DNA from: an uncultured Paenibacillus sp.
GTDB lineage: Bacteria > Bacillota > Bacilli > Paenibacillales > Paenibacillaceae
NCBI GenBank assembly: GCA_937895345.1
Contig: CALAWP010000060.1
Location: 42,411 to 106,410 of the forward strand
Length of the DNA: 64,000 nucleotides
Direction: 5' to 3'
Part shown: one piece after another, positions 40,669-50,381 of the stretch
Position numbering within the stretch: position 1 is the first letter of the stretch
Layout of the letters: every line of letters starts with the position of its first letter
Notes under the pieces: model-generated
Seen by the model: the letters and a program-made list of their open reading frames with translations, nothing else
Databases searched by the model: none
Told to the model about the DNA's origin: nothing
Made by a program: the position numbers and the translations under genes

Positions 40669-42390
40669 ATGAGATTGTCTGTCCGCGCGAAGCTGATTTT
40701 GCTGGGAGCGCTGCCGGTGTTTTTTTATTGTCTTTCCAACCTTTACATGATTGGGGAACAACGAAAGACATTTGATCAAATGAATACGGAATTTGTCGAA
40801 GTGGCGAACCGGGTCGATACGCTCGTGCTGAATGCCGACCGGGACATGTATCAAGCCTATGCCGCCTTTTTGAAGCTGGGCTCCGGACCGGACAAGGCCG
40901 AAGCGGATCTTCTGCTGCAAGAGATGGCCGAGAATAAGGAACAGGCGCTGGAACGGGCGGCGGAAGCCCGGGACATCTTGGAGCAGCACGGGTTGCTTCA
41001 GCTTTCCGGAGGCGCTTCCGGTCAGTCGATCCAGCAAATTATGGACGACTTCCAGGCCCATTTTACCCAATGGTATGAAGCGGCGGAGAAGGCTGCAAGC
41101 AGCGGCGGGGCGAACGCCCTCGATCCGGACCTGGACCGGCGGTTTCATTCGGGCCGGGCAGGCATCGATGAGGTTGGCGAGAGCCTGGATGCGCATAACG
41201 AAACGAGAATCGTCGAAATCGAATCCGAGCTGGACTCTCTCCAATTGACAACGTTTATTGCCGTCCTCGTCATTACCGTTGTCATGGCGGTGATGATTAC
41301 GTTGACGATTCGACGGTTTATGAACGTCATCCGCAAAGTCGTCGCCAAGACGCAGCGCGTAAGCGAAGGCGATTTGACGCCGGCGAAGGAGGACAAATAC
41401 GGCAAGGACGAGCTGGGCTTAATTTCGCGTTCCGTCGACCAGATGATCGAAGCGATGCAAGGATTGATTTCCGGCATCGCCGCCAATGCGGCCAAGGTCG
41501 GCCAATCTTCCGATCTGCTGGCCGGTTCGGCCAAGGAATCGGCGGAAGCGACGGAACATATCGCCCGCAATATCCAGGAGGTGGCGGGCAGCTCCGAGGC
41601 GCAAGCGCGCGGGGCGGAAGAAACGTCGCGAGCCGTCGAGGAAATGGCGGCCGGCATCGGAAAGATCGCCGAGAATACGTCGGCCATGGCGATCCATTCC
41701 TCGGAAACGGCCGTCGAAGCGTCCCAAGGGCAAACCGCGCTGAACGACCTGGTCAACCAGATGTTGGCGATTCAAAGCGCCTTCGACAAGCTTGCCGGGC
41801 TGATCGCGTCGCTGGAAACCCGGTCGCAGCAAATCGGCGCCATTGCGGACAATATCACTTCGTTTTCCAATCAGACGAACATCCTGTCTCTGAACGCTTC
41901 CATCGAAGCGGCCAGGGCCGGAGAGCAAGGCAAAGGCTTCGCGGTCGTCGCCGGTGAGATCCGCAAGCTGGCCGCGAGTTCCCTGGAATCCGCGGACGTT
42001 ATTCACGAGCTTATTTCGTCGACCCGCACCGATATCGCAGACGCCTCTTCCTATATGGGACAGACGCTGAACGAATTCGAAAGCGGCCGGGACAAAGTCG
42101 CCGGGCTGAAGCGCAGCTTTGAAGCGATTATGACGTCAATCTCCGATATGGCCGGACAGCTTCACGAAAACTCGGCGATTACGGAGCAAATGTCCGCCGG
42201 CTCGGAGGAAGTGAGCGCTTCGATGCAGCAAACCGCGTCTTCGGCGGCGCTGAACATGGACAAAGCGGAAAACGTGGCCGCGGCCGCGGAGGAGCAGCTG
42301 GCGCTGATGCAAAACATTTCGGAGGCGGCGGAGCAGCTGAACGGCATTGTAGCCGAGCTCAACCGGGAAGTTTCGCGTTTCAAACTGTAA
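40669..42390 (+). CDS. Methyl-accepting chemotaxis protein
   Basis: Transmembrane chemoreceptor, 574 aa from ATG 40669, behind GAAGGGTGAGGGTG; the in-frame ATG at 40627 lacks a ribosome binding site. Layout: membrane helix about residues 7-25, a four-helix-bundle-type extracellular sensor (about 30-195), second helix about 200-220, HAMP, then a cytoplasmic signalling coil with the conserved tip region [17 protein letters not shown]. The sensor has no ligand motif that I know. It is a single gene between two terminators. CCCGATAT at 40611 resembles a SigD -10, but no TAAA is at the right distance. Confidence 0.92.
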   Translation: MRLSVRAKLILLGALPVFFYCLSNLYMIGEQRKTFDQMNTEFVEVANRVDTLVLNADRDMYQAYAAFLKLGSGPDKAEADLLLQEMAENKEQALERAAEARDILEQHGLLQLSGGASGQSIQQIMDDFQAHFTQWYEAAEKAASSGGANALDPDLDRRFHSGRAGIDEVGESLDAHNETRIVEIESELDSLQLTTFIAVLVITVVMAVMITLTIRRFMNVIRKVVAKTQRVSEGDLTPAKEDKYGKDELGLISRSVDQMIEAMQGLISGIAANAAKVGQSSDLLAGSAKESAEATEHIARNIQEVAGSSEAQARGAEETSRAVEEMAAGIGKIAENTSAMAIHSSETAVEASQGQTALNDLVNQMLAIQSAFDKLAGLIASLETRSQQIGAIADNITSFSNQTNILSLNASIEAARAGEQGKGFAVVAGEIRKLAASSLESADVIHELISSTRTDIADASSYMGQTLNEFESGRDKVAGLKRSFEAIMTSISDMAGQLHENSAITEQMSAGSEEVSASMQQTASSAALNMDKAENVAAAAEEQLALMQNISEAAEQLNGIVAELNREVSRFKL

Positions 42391-42431
42391 TCTTTAAGGC
42401 CTCCCGCCGGTCAGCGGCGGCGGTTTAATCG

Positions 42432-42472
42432 GCTGTCCGCGGCTTGCGTTGCAAGCCCGGACGGCTTTTTTT
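42432..42472 (+). terminator. Terminator of the chemoreceptor gene
   Basis: GCTGTCCG-C-GGCTTGC / GCAAGCC-C-GGACGGC stem with one internal mismatch and a G-U pair, loop GTT, then seven T residues. Confidence 0.92.
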
Positions 42473-42612
42473 GGGCATAACGGACCGTTCCAAAAAAAAG
42501 TTTAGAAGATGTTGTCACTTCGCGTAACATTTTCATCCCATGCTCCGTCTATCATGGTAAGATTAGAATTATGAGCTCATATAGAGACTGCGAAGGGGGA
42601 GAGGAGACGTTT

Positions 42613-43389
42613 ATGGCGATTACGCACGAGACGGAACCGGACTTGAACCAGGATTCGACGGACGCCGCAAGCGGCCCGGACGGAAGCGAAAGTCCGAGCG
42701 GGAAGAACGGCGGCGAGCCGGGCAGCCTGCTGGCTGTTCATAACGTCGAACGAATCTTCCAAACGGGAGGAACTGCGATTCACGTCTTGAAAGGTATCAA
42801 CATGGAGGTCAAACCGAGCCAGCTTGTCATGCTCAAGGGAAGATCCGGCTCCGGGAAGACGACCTTGCTGAACAGCCTGGGCGGCCTGGATGTGCCCAGC
42901 AAAGGCGAGATTTGGTTTAACGGCATGCCGTTCAGCAAGATGAGCGACGACGAGAGAACGCTGGTAAGACGAAAGGATATGGGCTTTATTTTCCAGGCTT
43001 TCGCCCTGATGCCGCTGCTGTCCGCTTGGGAGAACGTCGAGCTGTCGCTGCGCATGGCCGGAACCCCCCGTTCCGAGTGGAAGGAGAGGGTCGAGGAATG
43101 CTTGGAGCTGGTCGGTCTCGAGAAGCGGATGCATCACCGTCCTTTCGAGCTGTCCGGCGGCGAGCAGCAGCGGGTGGCCATCGCCAAGGCGATTGCGCAC
43201 AAGCCGATCTTGCTGCTGGCCGACGAACCTACGGCGGAGCTGGATACGGCGATGTCCGCGCAAATTATGTCGGTCTTTCAAAACATTATTCGCACTGAAC
43301 GCGTTTCGATTTGCATGACTACACACGATCCTACGATTTTGGAGGTTGCCGACCATGTCTATGAAATGGTGGACGGGAAGTTTATATAA
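42613..43389 (+). CDS. ABC transporter ATPase (MacB/LolD type), first of two in the operon
   Basis: 258 aa from ATG 42613, five bases after GAGGAGA; the upstream ATG 42571 has no ribosome binding site. A hydrophilic, Ser/Gly-rich N-terminal extension of about 40 residues precedes the nucleotide-binding domain. Walker A is GRSGSGKTT, the signature LSGGEQQR, Walker B ILLLADEP, and the H-loop THD. The fold matches ATPases that serve FtsX-type permeases (MacB, LolD, YknY). It overlaps the adaptor gene by 35 bp. No firm promoter was found upstream, only the AT-rich stretch 42480-42570. N-terminal extensions are unusual for this family. Confidence 0.9.
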   Translation: MAITHETEPDLNQDSTDAASGPDGSESPSGKNGGEPGSLLAVHNVERIFQTGGTAIHVLKGINMEVKPSQLVMLKGRSGSGKTTLLNSLGGLDVPSKGEIWFNGMPFSKMSDDERTLVRRKDMGFIFQAFALMPLLSAWENVELSLRMAGTPRSEWKERVEECLELVGLEKRMHHRPFELSGGEQQRVAIAKAIAHKPILLLADEPTAELDTAMSAQIMSVFQNIIRTERVSICMTTHDPTILEVADHVYEMVDGKFI

Positions 43390-44419
43390 ACGTTCAATGA
43401 TTGCCGTTGCAAGTTTGTCCTTGGTATTTGCGAGCGGCTGCGCGCTGCTCCCTTCCGAGAAGGAAGAGGAAGTGCTGCCGGAAATCGTCCAGCCGCAAAT
43501 TTCGAAGAAGCCCGAATACGAAGTGACGACGAAGACGCTGGAGACGACCGTATCGGTTACGGGCAAGATTATTTCGCTTCAGGAAGAAACGCTTTATTTT
43601 ACGATGGATAAGCACGTGAAGGACATTTACGTCAAAGTCGGCGACAAGGTTAAAGCCGGCGACATCGTAGCGGAGCTCGACGTGGAAGATTTGGAGAAGG
43701 CGCTTCGCATGGAGCGGCTCTCGTTCCAGCGCGACGAGAACGATATGAAGGAAACGCTGCGGATGCGCGACGAAATGGATCCGATGGATTTCGAAACGAA
43801 GCGCATCGCCTTTGAAGAGAAACGGCAAAAGCTGGTCGATATGGAGGCGGAAATCGCCAAGGCGGTGCTCGTCGCTCCGTTCGACGGCACGATCGTATCG
43901 GTCAGCGTCCGGAAGGGCGACGCGGTCAAGGCATACGATCCGATCGCGATCGTGGCCGACACGGCGCAAATGACGCCGGCGGCCAAGCTGACGAAGACGG
44001 AAATGGAAAAGGTCGCTCCGGGCATGGAAGTGAACCTCAACATCAGCAGCCTCGGCAAGTTCAAAGGCAAAGTGAAGTCGCTGCCCGTCAAGTCCACGGA
44101 ATCGAACAACGGCGGCGGCGGAATGCCTCCGGAAAACAAACCGGAGAGACCGGAAGATTTCATGATCGTCGAAATTGCGGATTTGCCGAAGGACATTAAC
44201 CGGGGAACGCCGGTATCGATCAGCGTCGTGACGAAGCGCACCGAAAACGCGGTCGTCATTCCGCCGTCCACGCTTCGTTCAATCGGTTCACGTACATACG
44301 TTCAAGTCGTAGACGAAAACGGCAAGCGCGAGGTGGACGTAGAGGTCGGCCAGCAAACCTCTACCGACGTCGAAATTTTGTCGGGACTTCAGCCGGGCCA
44401 GAAAGTCGTAGGTAAATAA
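43355..44419 (+). CDS. Lipoprotein adaptor subunit of an FtsX-type ABC system (HlyD/MacA family)
   Basis: 354 aa from ATG 43355, with GGAGGT eight bases upstream inside the ATPase gene. A signal peptide ends in FASGC, giving a lipid-modified cysteine near residue 29. A MacA-like layout follows: barrel-sandwich half (VSVTGKIISLQEETLYF and KVGDKVKAGDIVAELD), an alpha hairpin rich in charged residues, the second lipoyl half (VLVAPFDGTIVSVSVRKGDAV), a beta-barrel and a membrane-proximal domain. A short Gly- and Pro-rich insert (about residues 250-262) is present. In Gram-positives such adaptors (YknX) work with an ATPase and a FtsX permease. Confidence 0.88.
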   Translation: MSMKWWTGSLYKRSMIAVASLSLVFASGCALLPSEKEEEVLPEIVQPQISKKPEYEVTTKTLETTVSVTGKIISLQEETLYFTMDKHVKDIYVKVGDKVKAGDIVAELDVEDLEKALRMERLSFQRDENDMKETLRMRDEMDPMDFETKRIAFEEKRQKLVDMEAEIAKAVLVAPFDGTIVSVSVRKGDAVKAYDPIAIVADTAQMTPAAKLTKTEMEKVAPGMEVNLNISSLGKFKGKVKSLPVKSTESNNGGGGMPPENKPERPEDFMIVEIADLPKDINRGTPVSISVVTKRTENAVVIPPSTLRSIGSRTYVQVVDENGKREVDVEVGQQTSTDVEILSGLQPGQKVVGK

Positions 44420-44422
44420 CGT

Positions 44423-47314
44423 ATGGGTATTCCGCTGTTCCGTTTTTTGTTCCGCAAGATGTGGAATACAAGATGGCTGACGCTCAGCACGTTGGCCGGG
44501 CTGACGCTGGCCGTCGCTTTTGCCACAAGCATTCCGATGTACGCCGACGGCGCGCTGAAGCGGGTCGTCGCCCAGCAGCTGCAGGAAAAAAGCACGGGCA
44601 TGCCGGCGGGTTCCCTTCTCATGAGGTACCAGTCCACGCCGGGGCAGGCGACGCAGCTGGATGCCTTGAAGCAAGTCGACGGGTACATCCGCGACGAAGT
44701 GCCGAAAGCAATCGGCTTTGACTTTGACACGTATGCAAGAAGCTATTCGATCCGCAGCGGAGACGTCGTTCCCGAGGATCCGACTAAAGTGGACGCCGGC
44801 CGCAACCGTCAGCTGACGCTCATGTCCTTGACGGATCTTCAATCTCATGCCGAGCTGGCGCAGGGCCAGTGGTATTCGGATAAAGCGGGCGACGGAGACA
44901 TTCTTGAAGCGGTTATGATGGAGGAGGCGCTGTTCCGTAACGACGTCCATATCGGAGACGTATTCGAATACCCGGTTTACGGCGGCCTTAATTTGACGCT
45001 TCGGGTCAAGATTGTCGGCGCGTACAATCCTCTGGACCAGTCGGACGCTTACTGGTATCAGGGCTTGGAGAGCATGCTGGGAACGCTTCTGATCAGCGAA
45101 GACGCCTTCCAGACCGTGCTGATGGAGAAGCTGAAGATCCCTCTCCACAATGCAAGCTGGTATTATGCGTTCGATTTGTCCGAAATTCAAACGAGCCAGC
45201 TGAATCCGCTCGGACGTACGCTGGAGCGGCTGAACATCGAGCTGTATCAGCGATTGAAGGATACGAGGGTGGAGCTGTCGTTCGCGACGACGCTCACGGA
45301 ATTCAAGAAGCAAAGCCTGCAGCTGCAAACGCTGCTCTTCACGCTGGCCGCTCCGATGCTCGCCATGGTCTTTTTCTTCATTGCGATGAATGCCCGGCAG
45401 GCGCTGGATAAGCAGCGAAGCGACATTGCGGTGCTTCGGAGCCGCGGCGCCGGCACCAAACAAATTATTTGGATTTATTTGCTCGAAGGGTTGTTCCTTG
45501 GAGGGGCAGCGCTCGCCTTAGGACCGATGATCGGCTGGTTTATGGCCAAGAGCATCGGCTCCGCCAACGGCTTTCTGTCGTTCGTCAACCGCAAGTCGAT
45601 TCCGGTCGGCTTCTCGACGGAGGGCATGATTGCCGGCGGAGCGGCCGTTTTGCTGGCGATTCTGGCTACGATCATTCCGGCTATCATGTATGCCCGTTCT
45701 TCGATCGTCAGCTATAAGCAGGATTTGGCCCGCTCCGACCGAAAGCCGGTCTGGCAGCGGTGGTTTCTCGATGTGCTGCTGCTCGCGGCCGCCGGCTACG
45801 GCTGGTATATGTTTAACGAAAGGCAGATGCTGACGTTCAAGACGGGCATGACGACGGATCAGCTCAATGTGCAGCCGTTCTTGTTCTTTGTACCGGCGCT
45901 TGCCATCTTTGCGCTCGGTCTGTTCTTCTTGCGGCTGTTCCCGTGGCTGCTCAAGCTGTTCAACTGGCTGGGCGGCAAGCTGCTTCCGGTGCCGCTCTAC
46001 TTGACGCTGACCCAGCTGTCGCGTTCGTCCAAAGGGTATTACCCGCTTATGATTTTGCTGGTGCTTACGCTTGGCCTCGGCGTCTACAACGCCTCGGCGG
46101 CGCGTACGATCGATCTGAATTCGACCGAGCGGACGTTATATAAATTCGGTTCGGACGTCATTATTCAGACCGTATGGGACGGAACGCCCGAGGTGAAATT
46201 GCCGAGCGGAGGCGGTCAAGGCGGCGGAGGCCAAGGCGGAGGCGGTCAAGGCGGAGGCGGTCAAGGCGGAGGCGGAGGCGGCGGTGGCGGCGGCAACAAT
46301 CCGGTGCCTACCCGTCTGCTGTACAACGAACCGCCGTTCGAAATATTCCGGTCGCTCGACGGCGTCGAAGCTGCCGCGAGGGTGCTGCAAACGAAAGGAA
46401 ACGTCATCGTTTCCGGCAAATCGATCGGCCAAGGCAGCATCGTCGGCATCGACAACGTCGATTTCAGGGATGTGGCCTGGTTCCGAGAGGACCTGTATCC
46501 GCTCGATCCGACCTACTATTTGCATTATTTGGGCCTGGCGGAACATGCCGCCCTTATTCCGTCCAACGTCGCCGAGAAGTATCAGCTGAAAGTGAACGAT
46601 ATTATCTCGGTCAGCTTTACGGACGGCATGGTGGAGTTTTCCATCGTCGGCATTTTGCCTTACTGGCCGGCCCAATATCCGGATAAAGCGCCGTTTATCG
46701 TCGCCAATCTGGATTATATTTACGACCAATTGCCGCTTATTCCGTACGAGGTATGGCTGAAGATGGAGCCGGACGCTCTTGTGGGCCCGATTATGGAGAA
46801 GCTGCAGAAGGAAGGCATCGAGCTGTACTCGGTGCAGGACGTGCGAACGGAATTGAGCGTGCAGTCGAAACATCCGACGCGCGGCGGCGTTTTCGGCATT
46901 TTGAGCCTGGGCTTCCTCGTCTCGGTTATTATTACGCTCGCCGGTTATATTTTGTTCTGGTTTTTCAATTTATCCGGCCGCGTCGTCCAGTTCGGCGTCC
47001 TGCGCGCCATGGGGCTGTCGCGGAAGCAGCTGACCGGCATGCTGCTGCTCGAGCAGCTGTTTACCGCCGGACTTGCGATCGGCTTGGGCATTCTGATCGG
47101 CAAGGCCGTCAGCATGATTTTCCTGCCGTTCCTGCAGACGGCGGACAATGTGGCGGAAACGGTGCCTCCGTTCAGAGTCGTGTTCGAAGCGAGCGACACA
47201 AACGGACTGTTTATCGTCGTCGGCTTCATGATGCTGATCGGCGCGTTGCTGCTGTTCCTGCACATTCGCAGGCTGAGAGTCCATCAAGCGGTCAAAATGG
47301 GAGAGGAGCGTTAA
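44423..47314 (+). CDS. Large FtsX-like ABC permease with two FtsX domains
   Basis: 963 aa, about twice the size of MacB-type permeases. One helix (about 17-36), an extracellular domain, then a FtsX three-helix unit (about 295-430), further helices with RRLFPWLLK-like short loops up to about 575, a glycine-rich linker (about 595-624), a second extracellular domain, and a second FtsX unit (about 820-955: GVLRAMGLSRKQLTGMLLLEQL). The equivalent loop of the first unit is VLRSRGAGTKQIIWIYLLEG, so both coupling regions are present and could dock separate ATPases. ATG 44423 begins three bases after the adaptor stop; GTAGGTAA is the likely ribosome binding site. Confidence 0.88.
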   Translation: MGIPLFRFLFRKMWNTRWLTLSTLAGLTLAVAFATSIPMYADGALKRVVAQQLQEKSTGMPAGSLLMRYQSTPGQATQLDALKQVDGYIRDEVPKAIGFDFDTYARSYSIRSGDVVPEDPTKVDAGRNRQLTLMSLTDLQSHAELAQGQWYSDKAGDGDILEAVMMEEALFRNDVHIGDVFEYPVYGGLNLTLRVKIVGAYNPLDQSDAYWYQGLESMLGTLLISEDAFQTVLMEKLKIPLHNASWYYAFDLSEIQTSQLNPLGRTLERLNIELYQRLKDTRVELSFATTLTEFKKQSLQLQTLLFTLAAPMLAMVFFFIAMNARQALDKQRSDIAVLRSRGAGTKQIIWIYLLEGLFLGGAALALGPMIGWFMAKSIGSANGFLSFVNRKSIPVGFSTEGMIAGGAAVLLAILATIIPAIMYARSSIVSYKQDLARSDRKPVWQRWFLDVLLLAAAGYGWYMFNERQMLTFKTGMTTDQLNVQPFLFFVPALAIFALGLFFLRLFPWLLKLFNWLGGKLLPVPLYLTLTQLSRSSKGYYPLMILLVLTLGLGVYNASAARTIDLNSTERTLYKFGSDVIIQTVWDGTPEVKLPSGGGQGGGGQGGGGQGGGGQGGGGGGGGGGNNPVPTRLLYNEPPFEIFRSLDGVEAAARVLQTKGNVIVSGKSIGQGSIVGIDNVDFRDVAWFREDLYPLDPTYYLHYLGLAEHAALIPSNVAEKYQLKVNDIISVSFTDGMVEFSIVGILPYWPAQYPDKAPFIVANLDYIYDQLPLIPYEVWLKMEPDALVGPIMEKLQKEGIELYSVQDVRTELSVQSKHPTRGGVFGILSLGFLVSVIITLAGYILFWFFNLSGRVVQFGVLRAMGLSRKQLTGMLLLEQLFTAGLAIGLGILIGKAVSMIFLPFLQTADNVAETVPPFRVVFEASDTNGLFIVVGFMMLIGALLLFLHIRRLRVHQAVKMGEER
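46206..46294 (+). repeat. Glycine-rich tandem repeat inside the FtsX permease gene
   Basis: Units of about 15 bases reading GGCGGAGGCGGTCAA are repeated four to five times and end in a GGC/GGT run, encoding (GGGGQ)n then polyglycine. The tract lies in a linker between two membrane halves and is prone to slippage; its length may vary between strains without breaking the frame when whole units are gained or lost. Confidence 0.9.
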
Positions 47315-47320
47315 CGGCGA

Positions 47321-48211
47321 ATGATCCATTGCGAAGGACTAGTCAAAATTTACAAAACCGACGATCTGGAAGTCGTGGCGCTCCAGGGTCTCAATTTGAA
47401 GGTCGAAGAAGGCGAGCTGATGGCCATCATCGGCAACAGCGGCAGCGGCAAATCGACGCTTCTGAATACGTTGGGCGGTCTTGACCGCCCTTCCGCGGGG
47501 CAAGTGAAGGTCGGACCCTGGGATCTGCTTAAAATTACGGATGAGGAGCTCGTGCAATACAAGAGAGAAACGGTCGGATTTATATGGCAGAACAATGCGA
47601 GAAACTTGCTTCCTTATTTGACGGCGCTTGAAAATGTCGAGATGCCGATGATGCTGTCCGGCAAGCTCGACCGCGAATATGCCAAGCAGCTGCTGGAATG
47701 GGTCGGCTTGAAGGAACGAATGCACAACAAGCTGCATCAACTGTCCGGGGGCGAGCAGCAGCGCGTCGCGATCGCGATCTCGCTGTCCAATCGGCCGAAG
47801 CTGCTGCTGGCGGACGAACCGACCGGCTCGGTGGACACGGCAACTTCCGATATGATAATGGGCATTTTTCGCCGCCTGAACCGCGAACTGGGCGTTACGA
47901 TCGTCATTGTTACGCACGATATGACGCTGGCCAGCAAGGTGGATCGCGTCGTCGCCATTCGCGACGGCTTGACCAGCACCGAATTCATTAAACGCAACCC
48001 CAATATGACGGATGGGGGTGAGATCAATCTTCCCGCAGCCAAAGGCGGCTTGCAAGCGGTGCATGAGGCATACGTCGTCGTTGACCGCGCCGGGCGCTTG
48101 CAAGTGCCGAAGGAATATTTGGCCGCTCTTGGCATTCAGGACAAAGCTTCGATGGAATTTGACGGCGAGCGAATTATTATTTCTGCGCCAAAATCATTAG
48201 GGGGTTCATAA
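47321..48211 (+). CDS. ABC transporter ATPase with C-terminal AbrB/MazE-like domain
   Basis: 296 aa; ABC domain in residues 1-225 with [17 protein letters not shown] and LLLADEP, and an extra tail. The tail (about 235-290) reads VVVDRAGRLQVPKEYLAALGI and then a beta segment ending ERIIISAP. This looks like the swapped-hairpin AbrB/MazE/SpoVT fold: V-D-x-x-G-R, then v-P-K-e, then L-G-I. In that family the domain is usually a dimeric DNA-binding unit. Here it may dimerise the ATPase or bind nucleic acid. It is the second ATPase of the operon, six bases after the permease. The AbrB call is by pattern only. Confidence 0.85.
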   Translation: MIHCEGLVKIYKTDDLEVVALQGLNLKVEEGELMAIIGNSGSGKSTLLNTLGGLDRPSAGQVKVGPWDLLKITDEELVQYKRETVGFIWQNNARNLLPYLTALENVEMPMMLSGKLDREYAKQLLEWVGLKERMHNKLHQLSGGEQQRVAIAISLSNRPKLLLADEPTGSVDTATSDMIMGIFRRLNRELGVTIVIVTHDMTLASKVDRVVAIRDGLTSTEFIKRNPNMTDGGEINLPAAKGGLQAVHEAYVVVDRAGRLQVPKEYLAALGIQDKASMEFDGERIIISAPKSLGGS

Positions 48212-48212
48212 C

Positions 48213-49796
48213 ATGGGGAATAACGGATTAAGGAGAGGCAAGTTTTCCAAGTGGCTTTCGTTCGGGCTGTCGTTGACATTGATGACCGGCCTTCTCGCGG
48301 CGTGCAGCGGCGATTCGGGCTCGAGCGGCTCCGAAACGCGGGTCATCCGCATCGGCGTGCTTTACGGCGGTTCGGACAATGAGCCGTATTTCCGTCAGCA
48401 ATATACGGATACGTATGAAATTATGCATCCGAACATTACGTTTGAAATTGTCGGCGCCGTCAATTACGACGACCAGCGCTTTGAGCCGGTCAATTCCGAG
48501 AAGCCTGCGGAACAACCGGACCCGTACGAAAAAATGAAAGAAATGCTGACGGGCAGCAACCCTGTCGACGTCGTCGTCATCGATTACAGCATGCTGCGGC
48601 GGTTTACCCAGGACAACTTGCTGCAGCCGCTCGATCCGCTTATTCAAAAGGATAAGTTCGATCTGAGCGATTACGTTCCTACCGTTATCGAAGGGATTAA
48701 AGCGGTAGGCGACAACCAAATCTACGCGCTGACGCCGACATTCTCGTCCTCTGCGCTATATTACAACAAAAGGATTTTTATGGACAAAGGCGTCGAGCCT
48801 CCAACGGACATGATGGAATGGAGCGACGTGCTGAACAAGGCGCGCGAGGTGTCCGAGGGCGAAGGACTGGACCGTACTTTCGGCTTTGCGTTTAATCGCT
48901 GGAGCACGGACGGATTCAGCGGCGTTCAGCAATATATCAGCTCGCTCGGTCTCCGCATGTACGACGACAACGCCGAGAAAATGATGGTCAACAGCGACGG
49001 CTGGAAAGAAGCTTGGGAAACGGTCTCCGGGCTGTACAAAGAGGATATCATTCCCGATCAGGACTATATGAACCTCTACTACGAAAAGTTGAGCGAGGAA
49101 GGCGGCAACGATCCGTTCTACGGCGATTTGTTCGCCCAAGGCAAAGTGGCGATGATGATCGACGGCTCCTATTATGTCAACGAACTGAAACGTTACAGCG
49201 ACAATGCCGCCAAAATAAAAGATTACGAGCCGCTCGATTGGGATGTCGTTACGCTTCCGATGCATCCGAGCAATCCGGGCGTAGGCGGCAACATCGGCTT
49301 GAGCCAGTTGATGGGCATCAATGCGAAGGCGCCGAATGCCGAAGACGCATGGGAATTCATTAAGTTTATGAACGGCCGCGACTGGGCGAAGATGAAATCC
49401 CGCAGCCAATACGAGCTCGTTGCCCGCAAGGAGTTTCTGCAGCCGATTGGCGGCTTGAGCTATAACATCGACGCGTTTACGAAGCTGCGGCCGCTGCCGC
49501 CCGCAACCGTCGACGAAAACACGCTTTACCAAAAGAACCCGCATATTTGGGAAGCTCAGCACTTCGGCTACATGTTGTTCCAGGATGTCATGGCGGGCAA
49601 CAAAGATGTGGCGGAAGCGCTGGCGGAATGGGAAACGAAAGGGAATGCCGCCTTGGCCGGCAAGGGCATGGAAGGAGACGGCGGCGTGATCGTCGAGCCG
49701 ATGCCGTTTACGGAGGAAGAACTTTTGAAGGAAGCTGCGGGAGAAGCGTCTGAAGCGCCTGCAGTCGAGGAATCGACCGAAGAGACCGCGGAATAA
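48213..49796 (+). CDS. Extracellular solute-binding lipoprotein (family 1 type)
   Basis: 527 aa, starting one base after the ATPase stop. The signal peptide has the lipobox LLAAC (Cys near residue 31). The rest resembles family 1 sugar-type binding proteins: TYEIMHPNITFEIV, PVDVVVIDYSMLRRF, ALYYNKRIFMDKGVEPP and AWEFIKFMNG. An acidic tail rich in Glu and Ala ends the protein. No MalF/MalG-type permease follows, so the protein either serves a shared permease elsewhere or has been recruited into the FtsX system, for example as a sensor. It ends at a strong hairpin shared with the convergent gene. Confidence 0.88.
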   Translation: MGNNGLRRGKFSKWLSFGLSLTLMTGLLAACSGDSGSSGSETRVIRIGVLYGGSDNEPYFRQQYTDTYEIMHPNITFEIVGAVNYDDQRFEPVNSEKPAEQPDPYEKMKEMLTGSNPVDVVVIDYSMLRRFTQDNLLQPLDPLIQKDKFDLSDYVPTVIEGIKAVGDNQIYALTPTFSSSALYYNKRIFMDKGVEPPTDMMEWSDVLNKAREVSEGEGLDRTFGFAFNRWSTDGFSGVQQYISSLGLRMYDDNAEKMMVNSDGWKEAWETVSGLYKEDIIPDQDYMNLYYEKLSEEGGNDPFYGDLFAQGKVAMMIDGSYYVNELKRYSDNAAKIKDYEPLDWDVVTLPMHPSNPGVGGNIGLSQLMGINAKAPNAEDAWEFIKFMNGRDWAKMKSRSQYELVARKEFLQPIGGLSYNIDAFTKLRPLPPATVDENTLYQKNPHIWEAQHFGYMLFQDVMAGNKDVAEALAEWETKGNAALAGKGMEGDGGVIVEPMPFTEEELLKEAAGEASEAPAVEESTEETAE

Positions 49797-49818
49797 AATA
49801 AGCATCGCCGAAGTTATA

Positions 49819-49854
49819 AGCCGCCTGCAGACGGTTGACCGCCTGCAGGCGGCT
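49819..49854. terminator. Bidirectional terminator hairpin
   Basis: AGCCGCCTGCAG (49819-49830) / CTGCAGGCGGCT (49843-49854), perfect 12 bp plus inner CGG/CCG. It lies between the stops of the convergent genes; T-rich tails are weak on both sides. Confidence 0.65.
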
Positions 49855-49862
49855 GATTTGCG

Positions 49863-50381
49863 TCAACCGAGCTGAAACGATTGATATGCCGTCCAGACTC
49901 CGGATTCGGTCCGGTACAGCAAGTGAAACCGGTCGATGCGGCTGCTAAGCTCGAAGCTTTTCATTCTGAGATTGCCGTACAAATCGTGCAGCTCGCCTTC
50001 GGACATCTTTTGCCCGATCGTCAGATGAGGCGTATAGACATAGGTTTCGGACGTCATCGTCAACGGTCCGCTGCAAACGGCCTCGTGCAGACGCACCATC
50101 GGCTGCGGATCCTCCAGAGCGAAATAGAGGACGGGATTGACGGGGAAGAAGGTGGAGACGCGGTTGAAGCGCGCTTCAAACGGCTGAATCGATGCGGCTG
50201 CCCGTTCCAGCTGCTTCACCGCGGCGGCCAGCTTGGGCTCGTCCCATTCCTCCGGCTCCCGCACCGTCATATGGGGGGCAATTAGGCAATAATGCGGATC
50301 ATGGCGGATTCTCCAGCTGTTTGCTGCATCTTGTACAGACTTATCCGGGAAGACGGCAATACCGTACAGCATTTGGTTCAT
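49863..50381 (-). CDS. YjcG-type 2'-5' RNA ligase-like phosphoesterase
   Basis: 172 aa, 2H phosphoesterase superfamily, similar in size and layout to B. subtilis YjcG. The two HxT motifs are PHMTV near residue 37 and PHLTIG near residue 117. Members act on cyclic phosphates or RNA ends, but YjcG itself is uncharacterised. A GGAG-containing ribosome binding site (AAAGGAGATGAAC) precedes the ATG on the minus strand. It stands alone. Confidence 0.85.
   Translation of the reverse strand: MNQMLYGIAVFPDKSVQDAANSWRIRHDPHYCLIAPHMTVREPEEWDEPKLAAAVKQLERAAASIQPFEARFNRVSTFFPVNPVLYFALEDPQPMVRLHEAVCSGPLTMTSETYVYTPHLTIGQKMSEGELHDLYGNLRMKSFELSSRIDRFHLLYRTESGVWTAYQSFQLG

Noticed and set aside
42512..42569. 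Possible promoter of the ABC operon (TTGTCA, TAAGAT or TAGAAT)
   Set aside because: No pairing of elements gives a 16-18-base spacer, so it is not listed as a feature.
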